Shown here in pieces: positions 18,226 to 27,626 of a DNA stretch of 64,000 bases. The position numbers were made by a program, and so were the translations under genes. The stretch's first letter is position 1. Each line of letters starts with the position of its first letter. The notes under the pieces were generated by a model. The model had not been told where the DNA came from. It saw only the letters and a program-made list of their open reading frames with translations, and searched no databases. The DNA comes from an uncultured Clostridia bacterium (GTDB lineage Bacteria; Bacillota; Clostridia; UBA1381), in NCBI GenBank assembly GCA_947631085.1, contig CANRJY010000003.1, forward strand, positions 1 through 64,000. Direction: 5' to 3'.

Positions 18226-19401
18226 ATGAAGGAAATAATTTTAGCCAAATACGGCGAGATAATATTAAAGGGCGGCAACCGCCCGAAATTTGAGAACGTG
18301 CTGCTCAACAATATCAAAAACGCGGTAAAAAACGTTGCCGATATTAACGCGCGTATCGCTCAGGCTACGGTTTACGTCGAGACCGAACAGGATAAAATCG
18401 ACATTGTGATAGAGCGCATGGCGAAAATTTTCGGCATAGTTTCGATCACGCGCGCCGCCGAGTGCGAAAAGGACATAGAAGCGATAAAAGCGACGGCGGT
18501 CGAATACCTGAAGAACGATTTGACTGAGGGCAAACGTTTCAAGGTTGAAGCGAAGCGCTCGGATAAAGCGTTTCCGTTCAATTCGCCCGAGATATGCATG
18601 GAGGTCGGCGGCTTTCTCGACGATGAGTATCCCGAAATAATCGTGGACGTTCACAACCCCGACGTGACGGTAAAGGTGGAGGTGCGCGATTTTGCGGCGT
18701 ATGTTTACCGTGCGGAGAATAAAATCGCGGGTCAGGGCGGAATGCCGATAGGCACGGGCTCGAAGGCGACGCTGCTTCTGTCGGGCGGAATTGACAGCCC
18801 CGTCGCGGGACATATGATTTCAAAGCGCGGCGTAACGATAGACGCGGTAAACTTCTTCTCATTTCCCTATACGAGCGAGCGCGCGAAGGAAAAGGTAATA
18901 GAGCTTGCGTCGATTTTGGCGCAGTACACGTCGAAAATAAACCTATACATCGTGCCGTTTACGGAAATACAGCTCCAGATACGCGACAACTGCCCCGAGG
19001 AGCATATGACGCTGATAATGCGCCGCTTCATGATGCGAATAGCCGAGAGGATAGCGCGCAAAAACAAATCGCTTGCGCTCGTCACGGGCGAGAGCGCGGG
19101 ACAGGTTGCAAGTCAGACTTTGGCGGCTCTCGACGTGACAAACTCGGTAGTGGACATGCCGATTTTGCAGCCGCTTATCGGTATGGACAAGCTCGAAATC
19201 ATGGACAGAGCGCGCGCGATAGGCACGTTTGAAACGTCGATTTTGCCGTATGAGGACTGCTGCACGGTATTTACGCCGAAGCACCCGACAACAAACCCGA
19301 AGCGCGCGAACATCGAGCGCACCGAGAGCGTGTTAAATATTGAGGATTTGGTCGAATCCGCCGTCGCAGGCACAGAGCTTATCGAGGTTTACCCGAATTA
19401 A
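18226..19401 (+). CDS. thiI: tRNA 4-thiouridine synthase ThiI
   Basis: It activates U8 of tRNA by adenylation and replaces oxygen with sulphur. The protein has an N-terminal ferredoxin-like and THUMP region (about 1-165) and a PP-loop domain with SGGIDSPV (about residues 185-192). It lacks the C-terminal rhodanese domain of enterobacterial ThiI, as normal for Firmicutes, where the neighbouring desulfurase delivers sulphur directly. The 391 residues are full length. Confidence 0.95.
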   Translation: MKEIILAKYGEIILKGGNRPKFENVLLNNIKNAVKNVADINARIAQATVYVETEQDKIDIVIERMAKIFGIVSITRAAECEKDIEAIKATAVEYLKNDLTEGKRFKVEAKRSDKAFPFNSPEICMEVGGFLDDEYPEIIVDVHNPDVTVKVEVRDFAAYVYRAENKIAGQGGMPIGTGSKATLLLSGGIDSPVAGHMISKRGVTIDAVNFFSFPYTSERAKEKVIELASILAQYTSKINLYIVPFTEIQLQIRDNCPEEHMTLIMRRFMMRIAERIARKNKSLALVTGESAGQVASQTLAALDVTNSVVDMPILQPLIGMDKLEIMDRARAIGTFETSILPYEDCCTVFTPKHPTTNPKRANIERTESVLNIEDLVESAVAGTELIEVYPN

Positions 19402-19428
19402 AAATTTAAGAGAAAAATAAAAAAATAC

Positions 19429-19457
19429 TTGACAATATCGGGTATTGTATGTATAAT
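19429..19457 (+). promoter_or_regulatory. Sigma-A promoter of recA
   Basis: TTGACA (19429-19434) and TATAAT (19452-19457) are exact consensus and are separated by 17 nt. The predicted start near 19464 lies 40 nt before the recA ATG and next to an SOS-type operator. Confidence 0.92.
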
Positions 19458-19465
19458 AAATATAA

Positions 19466-19479
19466 CGAACAAATATTCG
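19466..19479 (+). promoter_or_regulatory. LexA (SOS) operator at recA
   Basis: CGAACAAATATTCG matches 12 of 14 positions of the Gram-positive LexA box CGAACATATGTTCG and keeps the CGAAC/TTCG ends. It sits 8 nt after the -10 box, covering the transcription start, so LexA binding would block initiation. LexA itself is outside the window. Confidence 0.8.
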
Positions 19480-19504
19480 AATAAAATTTACGGAGGAAAG
19501 AAAT

Positions 19505-20599
19505 ATGGCAAAGACCGAGAAAGCGCCGAAGCCGGCGGTTGAGAAAAAGGTTGATGAGGAAAAGAAAAAGGCGTTGGACGCTGTTTTTCAAGTTATAGAA
19601 AAGGAATACGGCAAGGGCAGTATAATGAAGCTCGGAGATACCACCACGGCAAGCGTGGACGCTATCCCGACGGGTTCCATGACGCTTGATTTGGCTTTGG
19701 GCGTGGGCGGTATGCCGCGCGGCAGAATTATTGAAATTTACGGCCCCGAATCGTCGGGTAAAACCACCGTTGCGCTCCACGTTGTGGCTGAGGCGCAGAA
19801 AATGGGCGGCGAAGCGGCGTTTATCGACGCGGAGCACGCGCTCGACCCCGTTTACGCGCAAAATCTCGGCGTTGACATAGACAATCTGATCGTTGCCCAG
19901 CCCGATACGGGCGAGCAGGCGCTCGATATTACGGAGGCGCTCGTCCGCAGCGGCGCGCTTGACGTTATCGTAATAGACTCGGTTGCCGCGCTTGTTCCGA
20001 AGGCGGAAATAGAAGGTGAAATGGGCGACGCGCACGTCGGACTTTTGGCGAGACTTATGTCGCAGGCTTTGAGAAAGCTTACGGCGATTATATCAAAATC
20101 CGGCACTGTGGTAATTTTTATAAACCAGCTGCGTGAGAAGGTGGGTGTTATTTACGGAAATCCCGAAACCACCCCGGGGGGACGCGCTCTTAAATTCTTC
20201 GCGTCGGTGCGTATTGATGTAAGACGGCAGGAGGCTATTAAAAACGGCACGGAAATAATCGGTAACAAAACGCGCGCAAAGGTGGTCAAGAACAAGGTCG
20301 CGCCTCCGTTTAAGGAAGCGGAGTTCGATATTCTCTACGGTCAGGGAATCTCAAAGGAGGGCAATATTCTCGACGTTGCGGTATCGCTCGACATTATAAA
20401 GAAATCCGGCGCGTGGTTCAGCTATAACGGCGAAAAGATAGGCCAGGGACGCGATAATGTACGCAAATATATGAAGGAAAATCCTGATTTTGCCGAAATG
20501 ATCGACAAACAAGTGCGCGAAAAACTCTATAATGCTCCGAAGCATGAAACTATTCAAAGTGTAGATACTCAGACCGAAGAGGAACCGGCCGGCGAATAA
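19505..20599 (+). CDS. recA: Recombinase RecA
   Basis: It coats single-stranded DNA, drives strand exchange, and activates LexA self-cleavage. The core has Walker A GPESSGKT (about 80-87), the Walker B segment [10 protein letters not shown], the loop [20 protein letters not shown], and the family-typical end. A lysine-rich N-terminus and acidic C-terminus are usual for Firmicutes; the 364 residues hold no intein. GGAGG lies well placed before ATG 19505. It is controlled by a consensus promoter plus SOS operator. Confidence 0.98.
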   Translation: MAKTEKAPKPAVEKKVDEEKKKALDAVFQVIEKEYGKGSIMKLGDTTTASVDAIPTGSMTLDLALGVGGMPRGRIIEIYGPESSGKTTVALHVVAEAQKMGGEAAFIDAEHALDPVYAQNLGVDIDNLIVAQPDTGEQALDITEALVRSGALDVIVIDSVAALVPKAEIEGEMGDAHVGLLARLMSQALRKLTAIISKSGTVVIFINQLREKVGVIYGNPETTPGGRALKFFASVRIDVRRQEAIKNGTEIIGNKTRAKVVKNKVAPPFKEAEFDILYGQGISKEGNILDVAVSLDIIKKSGAWFSYNGEKIGQGRDNVRKYMKENPDFAEMIDKQVREKLYNAPKHETIQSVDTQTEEEPAGE

Positions 20600-20714
20600 T
20601 GCGATATATGGAAAAAGCGGTTTGAAGCGTTGTAGAAATAGCTGAAAATGATGTGATTTTTTATCGTTGATAAGGCTATGTTTACTAAAAATTAATCCAA
20701 TCGAAAAAAATATG

Positions 20715-20743
20715 TTGACGTATGCCAAAATTTTTAGTATTCT
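20715..20743 (+). promoter_or_regulatory. Sigma-A promoter of ptsH
   Basis: TTGACG (20715-20720) and TATTCT (20738-20743) lie 17 nt apart, ahead of ptsH at 20811. The start would be near 20750, giving a leader of about 60 nt that ends in a GAGGGGG ribosome site. No clear recA terminator is visible between 20600 and 20714. Confidence 0.65.
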
Positions 20744-20810
20744 ATAGGTATAGAAATTAAAAATTAATAAGACAAGGGAATACATATTAAATACGAGGGG
20801 GCACTTATTC

Positions 20811-21074
20811 ATGGTTTCAAAAGAAGTTACAGTTAAGAATTCGGTTGGTTTGCATGCAAGACCCGCCACATTCTTCATCCAAAGAGCTAACGAGTATAAA
20901 TCAAGTATTTGGGTTGAAAAGGACGAGAGGCGCGTTAACGCAAAAAGCCTTTTGGGTGTTTTGTCGCTTGGCATAGTGCAGGGAACAAAAATCCTCATTG
21001 TTGCTGACGGAAGCGACGAGCAGGAGGCCGTTGATACTTTGGTTGAATTAATTGAATCAAACTTCTCGGAATAA
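20811..21074 (+). CDS. ptsH: Phosphocarrier protein HPr
   Basis: An 87-residue HPr with phosphorylatable H15 in GLHARPAT and regulatory S46 in NAKSLLGVLSLG. H15 relays phosphate from enzyme I to sugar-specific PTS enzymes; S46 is the site of HPr kinase, linking to carbon catabolite control through CcpA. No other PTS gene is near, so it may serve scattered transporters or act mostly in regulation. It is a single-gene unit between its own promoter and terminator. Confidence 0.95.
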   Translation: MVSKEVTVKNSVGLHARPATFFIQRANEYKSSIWVEKDERRVNAKSLLGVLSLGIVQGTKILIVADGSDEQEAVDTLVELIESNFSE

Positions 21075-21095
21075 TTTTGAATAATTTAATTAATA

Positions 21096-21130
21096 AATAA
21101 CTCTACATCTGTGCGTTGTAGAGTTATTTT
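21096..21130 (+). terminator. Terminator of ptsH
   Basis: The arms AATAACTCTAC (21096-21106) and GTAGAGTTATT (21118-21128) are perfectly complementary around an 11-nt loop and run into TTTT. Confidence 0.8.
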
Positions 21131-21153
21131 CATTACGGAAAGGGCTGTGCAGT

Positions 21154-23013
21154 ATGTTTAATTTGGAGGCGGAACTGAAAAATCTTCCCGAGCAGCCCGG
21201 CGTGTATATTATGCACGATTCGGACGGAACCATAATTTATGTCGGCAAGGCTAAAATTCTCAAAAACCGCGTCCGGCAGTATTTCCATAAGAGCGCGAAT
21301 CATACTCCGAAGGTGACCGCGATGGTTGCTAATATAGCGTACTTTGAGTATATAGTCACAGATTCGGAAACCGAAGCGCTTGTATTGGAATGCAATCTTA
21401 TAAAAAAGCACCGTCCGAAATACAATATTCTGCTTAAGGATGATAAACATTATCCGTATATCAAGGTGACGGTAAACGAGCCGTATCCGCGCATTATGCA
21501 GACGCGCAGGCTGAAAAAGGACGGCGCGAAATATTACGGCCCCTATATGAGCAGCTCAACGGTAAAAAACACGCTTGAGATAGTGCAAAAGCTGTTTAAA
21601 CCCCCGACATGCCGGAGAAAATTTCCGAACGATATAGGAAAGGGCAGACCGTGTCTTAATTATCATATACACAACTGCTTTGCGCCCTGTACCGGAAATG
21701 TGACAAAGGACGAGTACAGGCAGATTTTTTTTGATATCTGCCGATTTCTCGACGGCAACCATAAAGAACTGCTGTCAGAGCTTAAGGAGCAAATGACGGC
21801 GGCGTCGGGCAGACTGGAATTTGAAAAGGCCGCGGCGATACGCGATAAGATAAAAGCGATATCCGCTGTGGAAGCCGACCAAAAAATCATAAATACGGAT
21901 AAACAGACCGATAAGGACGCGCTTGCGCTCGCGATAGGAGAGAATATAGCGTTCTGCGAGGTATTTTTCATTCGCGTCGGCAAGGTGACGGGGCATGAAA
22001 GCTATAAGCTCGATAACGTCCGAGGCTCGGAACCGACTGAGATAATGACGGATTTCGTAAAGCAGTTTTATCGCGGCAGCGAGTTTATACCCGAGGAAAT
22101 ATTGACAGAATACGAAATAGAGGACGCGGAGCTGATTTCCGGCTGGCTGAGGGGAATGCGCGGCAGGAAGGTGACGATTTCGTCTCCGAAGCGCGGCGAA
22201 AAGGCGCATCTTATGCAGATGGTAAAGAAAAACGCGGAAGTCGCGCTCGATAATTACAGAGTTACACAGCTTAAGGAGCGGGAAAAAAGCGCCGTTTTGG
22301 AAAATCTGCAGAAAACACTCGGACTATCCAAGCAGCCCAAGCGCATCGAGGCATACGATATTTCAAATATTCAAGGCTCGGACAACGTCGGCGGCATGGC
22401 TGTGTTCGAAAACGGAAAGCCCGCGAAGAAGAAATACAGGATATTTAAAATAAAATCGTTCGAGGGCGCGGACGACTACGCGGCTATGCGCGAGGTGATA
22501 TACCGCCGTTTCCGTCACGGGCTCGAGGAGGAGGAAAAAATCGCGTCGGGCGAAATGAACCGAGCCGAGGCTAAGTTCCTGCCTTATCCCGATTTGGTTT
22601 TACTGGACGGCGGACAGGGGCATCTTAACACTGTTTCGGAGCTTATGGACATGATGGAGATTGATATTCCCGTGTTCGGCATGGTCAAAAACGACCGCCA
22701 CCGCACACGCGGACTCGTTGGGCGCGGCGGCGAGATAGAAATAAGCCCGTCAAGCTCGGCATTTAAGCTGGTAACGCATATTCAGGACGAGGTTCACGAC
22801 ACCGCTATCTCGTATCACCGCAAGCTGCGCGGGAAAATCGAATCCGAATTGGATAAAATTTCCGGAATTGGTGAAAAAAGACGCAAAGCGCTATTGACTT
22901 ACTTCGGTTCTGTTGATAAAATAAAAGAGGCGGGCGTTGACGAGCTTGAAGCCGTTGACGGAATGGATAAAAAATCAGCCCGCGCGGTATATGAATACTT
23001 TAATAAAAAATAA
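21154..23013 (+). CDS. uvrC: Excinuclease ABC subunit C (UvrC)
   Basis: UvrC makes the dual incisions of nucleotide excision repair. The N-terminal GIY-YIG nuclease domain is seen in QPGVYIMHDSDGTIIYVGKAKILKNR, a UVR domain lies near residues 203-238, the RNase H-like nuclease holds YDISNIQGSDNVGGMAVFENG and LVLLDGGQGH, and tandem helix-hairpin-helix motifs end the protein. The 619 residues are full length. Confidence 0.97.
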   Translation: MFNLEAELKNLPEQPGVYIMHDSDGTIIYVGKAKILKNRVRQYFHKSANHTPKVTAMVANIAYFEYIVTDSETEALVLECNLIKKHRPKYNILLKDDKHYPYIKVTVNEPYPRIMQTRRLKKDGAKYYGPYMSSSTVKNTLEIVQKLFKPPTCRRKFPNDIGKGRPCLNYHIHNCFAPCTGNVTKDEYRQIFFDICRFLDGNHKELLSELKEQMTAASGRLEFEKAAAIRDKIKAISAVEADQKIINTDKQTDKDALALAIGENIAFCEVFFIRVGKVTGHESYKLDNVRGSEPTEIMTDFVKQFYRGSEFIPEEILTEYEIEDAELISGWLRGMRGRKVTISSPKRGEKAHLMQMVKKNAEVALDNYRVTQLKEREKSAVLENLQKTLGLSKQPKRIEAYDISNIQGSDNVGGMAVFENGKPAKKKYRIFKIKSFEGADDYAAMREVIYRRFRHGLEEEEKIASGEMNRAEAKFLPYPDLVLLDGGQGHLNTVSELMDMMEIDIPVFGMVKNDRHRTRGLVGRGGEIEISPSSSAFKLVTHIQDEVHDTAISYHRKLRGKIESELDKISGIGEKRRKALLTYFGSVDKIKEAGVDELEAVDGMDKKSARAVYEYFNKK

Positions 23014-23035
23014 TTATATTGCAGGTATATGAACT

Positions 23036-23836
23036 ATGTTCAGATTAAATAGAAAAAATGGAGTGTCTTATTACACAATAAGCTCATTCGAGGATACGGG
23101 TCTTGTGCGTCACGGATTTTCCACGCGCGAGGGCGGAGTGAGCAAAGGGGATTACGGAACGATGAATTTTCGCTTTCATTGTCCCGACACGAAAGAAAAC
23201 GTGCTTGAAAATTTCCGCATAATGGCGGAGACGCTTGATATGGATTATAAAAACATCGTGCTCTCAAAGCAGGTTCACGAGGATGTTATCCATACGGTGA
23301 CAGAAGCGGACAGGGGCAACGGCATAACGCGCGACAACGCGTTCACGAGCGTGGACGCGCTTATTACCGATAAACGGAATATACCTATCGTCACGCTTTA
23401 CGCGGATTGTGTGCCGGTTTTTTTTCTCGATAAGCGCCTTCACGTTATAGCGCTTGCCCACTCGGGCTGGCGCGGGACAGTCAAACGTATAGCGATGAAA
23501 ACCGCGGAGAAAATGAAAAATGATTACAATAGCCGTCCCGAGGATATTCTCGCAGCAATCGGTCCGTCGATTCAGGAGTGTCATTTTGAAGTGAGCGACG
23601 AGGTCGCGGAAATTTTTATAAAAGAGTTCGGCGCGGATACGGCTGTAAGATACGGCGCAAAATATCATGTGAATATGCAGCGCGCGATCAAAAAACAGCT
23701 GTCGGAAGCCGGTATTCCGGCGGAAAACATTGACGATTCGGGAATTTGCACCTACTGTAACAGTGATTTTTTGTTTTCCCACAGAAAAACAAACGGAAAA
23801 CGCGGCAATATGGGCGCGTTTATGGAATTGATTTAA
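23036..23836 (+). CDS. pgeF: Peptidoglycan editing factor PgeF (multicopper-oxidase-like YfiH family)
   Basis: A 266-residue single-domain protein with the family metal ligands in SKQVHEDVIH, YADCVPVFFLD and HSGWRGTVKRI, and the HFEVSDEVAEIF helix. In E. coli the family removes wrongly inserted L-serine from muropeptide precursors; older annotation calls it polyphenol oxidase or laccase. It follows uvrC by 22 nt and ends in the usual FSHRKTNGKRGNMGAFMEL. Confidence 0.92.
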   Translation: MFRLNRKNGVSYYTISSFEDTGLVRHGFSTREGGVSKGDYGTMNFRFHCPDTKENVLENFRIMAETLDMDYKNIVLSKQVHEDVIHTVTEADRGNGITRDNAFTSVDALITDKRNIPIVTLYADCVPVFFLDKRLHVIALAHSGWRGTVKRIAMKTAEKMKNDYNSRPEDILAAIGPSIQECHFEVSDEVAEIFIKEFGADTAVRYGAKYHVNMQRAIKKQLSEAGIPAENIDDSGICTYCNSDFLFSHRKTNGKRGNMGAFMELI

Positions 23837-23866
23837 CCTGGTTTTGTATATTTTACGGAGGAATGA

Positions 23867-25459
23867 ATGAAAAGAATATTAATTGCCGCGCTTGCGGCGG
23901 TTATGCTTGTGAGCTTTTCGGGCTGCAGTGCCGTTGACGAAATGAAGGACAAAATATCGGAGCTGGTCAACCCAACTGTGACCGAGGAGCCTGTCAAGAA
24001 TACAACGGTAATAAACAACAGCATAAATATAGGAATATATGATTTTGACACATTTAATCCGCTTTTGACAAATTCTCAGACCGTAAGAGATTGTATGCAG
24101 CTTGTCTACGAGCCTCTTTTTGCGCTCGATGAAAATATGAGAATAGTGCCGGTTTTGGCGAAGGATTACAGCGTATCTCCGGACGGACGGCAAATCCTTA
24201 TAAATCTCAAGGAAGGCGTTACATGGCATGACGGAAGCACTTTTGACGCGTATGACGTTGCGTACACAATAAGGAGAATACGCCAGGGTGACACGACATA
24301 TACAAACGCCCTGTCGCTTGTTTCGACTCACGGCGTTGTGAACGATTATTCGGTTCGGATTGACTTAAATTATTCCGTGCCGAATTTTGTGGCGCTGCTT
24401 ACGTTCCCGATAGTAAAATATCAGACCAATATGAAAATGGACAGCTCGTACAATCCTATAGGCACGGGCCCGTTCAGATTTACGGGACCTATTACAAAAA
24501 CCCGCTTCGGCATGAGCGCTTTTGAGGGCTATCGCGACGGACGAGCTCTGCTTGACAATGTGTATATCGAGCAAGTGCCGAACGCGGACAAGTACCGTTC
24601 CATGTTTGAGGCGAGCGAGCTTGACGTTATGACGAGCGAGATGGTTGATCTTACGAAATACATGCCTAAGGGCAATATTAACATGTACGACTTTATAACG
24701 AATAAGCTGACATTTTTGGGCTTTAACATCGCGAACGGAATATTCGCCGGAAATGAAACGCGTATGGGACTGGCGGAGTTTGTTAATAAAGAGGAGATTG
24801 TAAGCTCGATTTTGTACTCTCACGGCAAAGCCGTAAATATTCCGATAAATCCGTCGTCATATCTGTATTCTGATACAAATACGGATTTTACCGGCAATAT
24901 TTCCGAGGGTATGCCGCATCTCGGCAACGACGGTTGGGGCGCCGACGAAAACGGCGTTTATGTGCGCGAAAGAAACGGAATACAGGAGACGCTCAGATTT
25001 AAGATACTTACAAACAAAGACAGCGAGGAAAAAACGGCTATAGCGGAAAAAATCGCGTCCGATCTCCAAAAGCACGGCATACTCGCAACGGTAGACGCCG
25101 AGCCGTACGAGCAGTATACGGCGCTTATAAATTCAAAGAATTATGATGTTTTCATAGGCGAAGTCGAGTTGGGTTCCAATATGGATTTAAGTCCGCTCGT
25201 TTCGTCGGCGGGAAATTATTTCAGTTACGGCAACACCGCCGTGGATACACTCATAGGACAGCTCGGAATGACGCAGAACGAGGACGAGCAGCGTGCTTTG
25301 TTCCAACAGCTCGGAGATATTATGCTCACGGAAATGCCGTTTGTGCCGATTTTCTACCGCAAGGGCAGCGTGCTCGCGGGTGCGTCGATAAAAAGCGGAA
25401 TCGCGCCGAGCGTGAGCGGATTTTACAGAAACAGTCAGTTATGGAGCAAATTGGGATGA
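23867..25459 (+). CDS. Solute-binding lipoprotein, family 5 (peptide/nickel ABC type)
   Basis: A 530-residue lipoprotein with a signal peptide ending in the lipobox FSGC (C at residue 20). The body has the SBP family 5 fold, with the signatures NINIGIYDFDTFNPLLTNS, WHDGSTFDAYDVAYTIRR and YNPIGTGPFRFT. Such proteins capture oligopeptides or metal chelates outside the membrane. No permease or ATPase genes are adjacent, so it works with a transporter encoded elsewhere or with several. It overlaps the next gene by 4 nt. Confidence 0.9.
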   Translation: MKRILIAALAAVMLVSFSGCSAVDEMKDKISELVNPTVTEEPVKNTTVINNSINIGIYDFDTFNPLLTNSQTVRDCMQLVYEPLFALDENMRIVPVLAKDYSVSPDGRQILINLKEGVTWHDGSTFDAYDVAYTIRRIRQGDTTYTNALSLVSTHGVVNDYSVRIDLNYSVPNFVALLTFPIVKYQTNMKMDSSYNPIGTGPFRFTGPITKTRFGMSAFEGYRDGRALLDNVYIEQVPNADKYRSMFEASELDVMTSEMVDLTKYMPKGNINMYDFITNKLTFLGFNIANGIFAGNETRMGLAEFVNKEEIVSSILYSHGKAVNIPINPSSYLYSDTNTDFTGNISEGMPHLGNDGWGADENGVYVRERNGIQETLRFKILTNKDSEEKTAIAEKIASDLQKHGILATVDAEPYEQYTALINSKNYDVFIGEVELGSNMDLSPLVSSAGNYFSYGNTAVDTLIGQLGMTQNEDEQRALFQQLGDIMLTEMPFVPIFYRKGSVLAGASIKSGIAPSVSGFYRNSQLWSKLG

Positions 25460-26682
25460 CGGTAATAGTAATAGGCGCGGGCGCGGCGGGACTTATCGCG
25501 GCGGGAACGGCGGCTGAAACGGCGGATAAGGTAATTCTTATCGAGCGAAATGATATAATAGGCAAAAAGCTGCTCATAACCGGCAAGGGACGCTGCAACA
25601 TAACAAACTCGGCGGATACCGAGGACGCGATAGCGCAGTACCCGACAAATCCGCAGTTTCTCTATTCCGCGCTCTACACGTTCACAAATCACGATATAAT
25701 CTCGCTTATTGAGAGCTTCGGCGTAAAAACGAAGGTCGAGCGCGGCGGCAGGGTATTTCCCGTAAGCGACAGGGCGGCGGACGTGGTCAGGGCGCTCAAA
25801 AAATACGCGCTCAAAAAGAATGTGAAGCTCGTAAAGGCGAGAGCAGAAAGACTTATAATCGAGAACGACTCTCTGAAGGGCGTAAAAACGTCTGTGGGCG
25901 ATTTTTACGGCGAGAGGGTAATCGTATGTACCGGAGGCAAATCGTATCCCAGAACGGGTTCTGACGGCGACGGGTACAGGCTGGCAGAGCAGGCGGGACA
26001 TACTATAATTACTCCGAAGCCGTCGCTCGTGCCGATAGTGACCGAGGAAAAATGGACGGCGGACGTTATGGGGCTGTCGCTCAAAAACATAGAAATAACG
26101 GCGTATGACGGCAAAAACAGGAAAATTTACAGCGATTTCGGCGAGATGCTTTTTACGCATTTCGGAATATCGGGACCCGTCGTGCTGTCGATGTCGGCGC
26201 ATCTTAGGAATATCGAAAATGAGAAATACCGCATGGAGATCGACTTAAAGCCGGCTCTTTCCGACGAAAAGCTGGACGCGAGGGTGGTGCGGGATTTTCA
26301 GAAATACAATAAAAAGCGTTTGATAAACGCTATGGACGATTTATTGCCGAAGGCGCTCATTCCGATAATCATAAAAATCGCGGAAATTGAGCCCAACAAG
26401 GCGGTGAGCGAAATAACACGGGAAGAGCGAAAGCGGCTCGTCGCAGCGTTAAAGCACGTTCCGCTCACGGCGAAGCGGTTCAGACCGATCGAGGAGGCGA
26501 TAGTCACTTCGGGCGGCGTTAAAACGAGCGAGATAAATCCGTCCACAATGGAGTCGAAAAAGCTCGCGGGACTGTATTTCGCGGGCGAGGTGATAGACGT
26601 TGACGGATACACGGGCGGATTTAATTTACAGGCGGCGTTCTCCACGGGATATCTGGCGGGCATGAACGCGGCGCAAATGTAG
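25456..26682 (+). CDS. NAD(P)/FAD-dependent oxidoreductase, HI0933/YhiN family
   Basis: A 408-residue flavoprotein with an N-terminal dinucleotide fold (VIVIGAGAAGLIAAGTAAE), the family motif IGKKLLITGKGRCNITNS and a C-terminal FAD block GEVIDVDGYTGGFNLQAAFSTG. The family includes BaiN-type reductases, but most members have no proven substrate, so I do not assign one. ATG 25456 overlaps the previous stop as ATGA with GGAG 10 nt upstream; ATG 25441 would also work. Confidence 0.88.
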   Translation: MTVIVIGAGAAGLIAAGTAAETADKVILIERNDIIGKKLLITGKGRCNITNSADTEDAIAQYPTNPQFLYSALYTFTNHDIISLIESFGVKTKVERGGRVFPVSDRAADVVRALKKYALKKNVKLVKARAERLIIENDSLKGVKTSVGDFYGERVIVCTGGKSYPRTGSDGDGYRLAEQAGHTIITPKPSLVPIVTEEKWTADVMGLSLKNIEITAYDGKNRKIYSDFGEMLFTHFGISGPVVLSMSAHLRNIENEKYRMEIDLKPALSDEKLDARVVRDFQKYNKKRLINAMDDLLPKALIPIIIKIAEIEPNKAVSEITREERKRLVAALKHVPLTAKRFRPIEEAIVTSGGVKTSEINPSTMESKKLAGLYFAGEVIDVDGYTGGFNLQAAFSTGYLAGMNAAQM

Positions 26683-26700
26683 TACGGAAGGGGAGGAAGT

Positions 26701-27111
26701 ATGGAACTGGGAAGCAGAGAGGTATGCAAGGCGGCGGTTAAAATGGCGCTGAGCGACACGAGAGCGGAGGAAACGGAAATGAAAACCGTGCTGCTCGAAA
26801 AGGGAATAAAATCGGCGGCGATAGACTTCGGAAGCGATTTTTCAAGCGCCGTGCCGAAAATACTGGAGCGCGCCGTGGTCGCGGCGAGACGCGAGGGCGT
26901 TATCGGCGAGAGCCACGCCGAGGAAGGCGCGGTTGCGGGAGCGGCGCACGAGGCGCTTCAGCAGATAGTGAATAAATGCGTAGGGCTGAATTTGGGCGGA
27001 AAGATAGGCATAGCGCGCTACGGCTCGCATATAAGCGTATGCGTATTTTTCGCGATAGGGTTGCTTAATTTAAACGATGCGGCGATAGGTATGGGACATC
27101 GCGCAGTATGA
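26701..27111 (+). CDS. HutP-family protein
   Basis: A 136-residue protein matching HutP over most of its length, especially IGIARYGSHISVCVFFAIGLLNLNDAAIGMGHRAV at the end, which holds the histidine residues that bind magnesium. B. subtilis HutP is a histidine-dependent antiterminator of the hut operon. There is no histidine-degradation gene in view, and clostridial homologues often stand apart from hut, so the RNA target and ligand are open. It overlaps the longest aroH frame, but aroH proper starts 17 nt later. Confidence 0.82.
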   Translation: MELGSREVCKAAVKMALSDTRAEETEMKTVLLEKGIKSAAIDFGSDFSSAVPKILERAVVAARREGVIGESHAEEGAVAGAAHEALQQIVNKCVGLNLGGKIGIARYGSHISVCVFFAIGLLNLNDAAIGMGHRAV

Positions 27112-27128
27112 CGAAGGAGGTAATAAAC

Positions 27129-27494
27129 ATGGCAGTAAGAGCAATAAGGGGAGCTACGACGGCTGAGGCGAACACGAGAGAAGCAATTCTTGACGCGACG
27201 CTGGAGCTTATAGCGGAAATTGAGGAAAAGAACGATTTGAAGCGTGCGGACGCGATTTCGATAATATTCACGGTAACGCAGGATTTAACCGCCGTGTTTC
27301 CGGCTGTTGCGGCAAGAGATTTCGGTCTGACATTCGTGCCGCTTCTCGATATGGCCGCTCCGGCGATCGACGGAAGTCTTGAAAAGTGTATCAGAATAAT
27401 GATATACATAAATACTGACAAGACAAAAGAGGAAATTAACCATGTATACCTGCGCGGAGCGAAGGTATTAAGACCCGATTTGGCGGGTAAATAA
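27129..27494 (+). CDS. aroH: Chorismate mutase, AroH type
   Basis: It converts chorismate to prephenate on the way to phenylalanine and tyrosine. The 121-residue protein has the AroH pattern MAVRAIRGATTAEANT at the front, with the active-site arginine, and YLRGAKVLRPDL at the end. I chose ATG 27129 because AGGAGG is about 9 nt upstream. The TAA stop coincides with the first bases of an intergenic repeat. The link to HutP next door is not understood. Confidence 0.93.
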   Translation: MAVRAIRGATTAEANTREAILDATLELIAEIEEKNDLKRADAISIIFTVTQDLTAVFPAVAARDFGLTFVPLLDMAAPAIDGSLEKCIRIMIYINTDKTKEEINHVYLRGAKVLRPDLAGK

Positions 27495-27608
27495 ACCCCT
27501 CAGTCAGCTTCGCTGACAGCTCCCCTAGTAGTGGAGCCTTTCGTGGAACGCTGCATTAGGTAAGCCTCCCTTACTAGGGGAGGTGGCGCCGTAGGCGTCG
27601 GAGGGGTT
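27494..27608. repeat. Intergenic inverted-repeat element (MITE-like)
   Basis: The element is bounded by AACCCCTC and GAGGGGTT. Inside the left end is a perfect hairpin GTCAGC-TTC-GCTGAC, and inside the right end GGCGCC-GTA-GGCGTC. Longer inner arms CTCCCCTAGTAG and CTTACTAGGGGAG also pair. It carries no open frame. From memory, CCCCTC-CTCCCCTA repeats of this look occur many times in gut clostridial genomes, but I cannot count copies here. Confidence 0.85.
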
Positions 27609-27626
27609 ATTTAGGAGGAAATAAAA

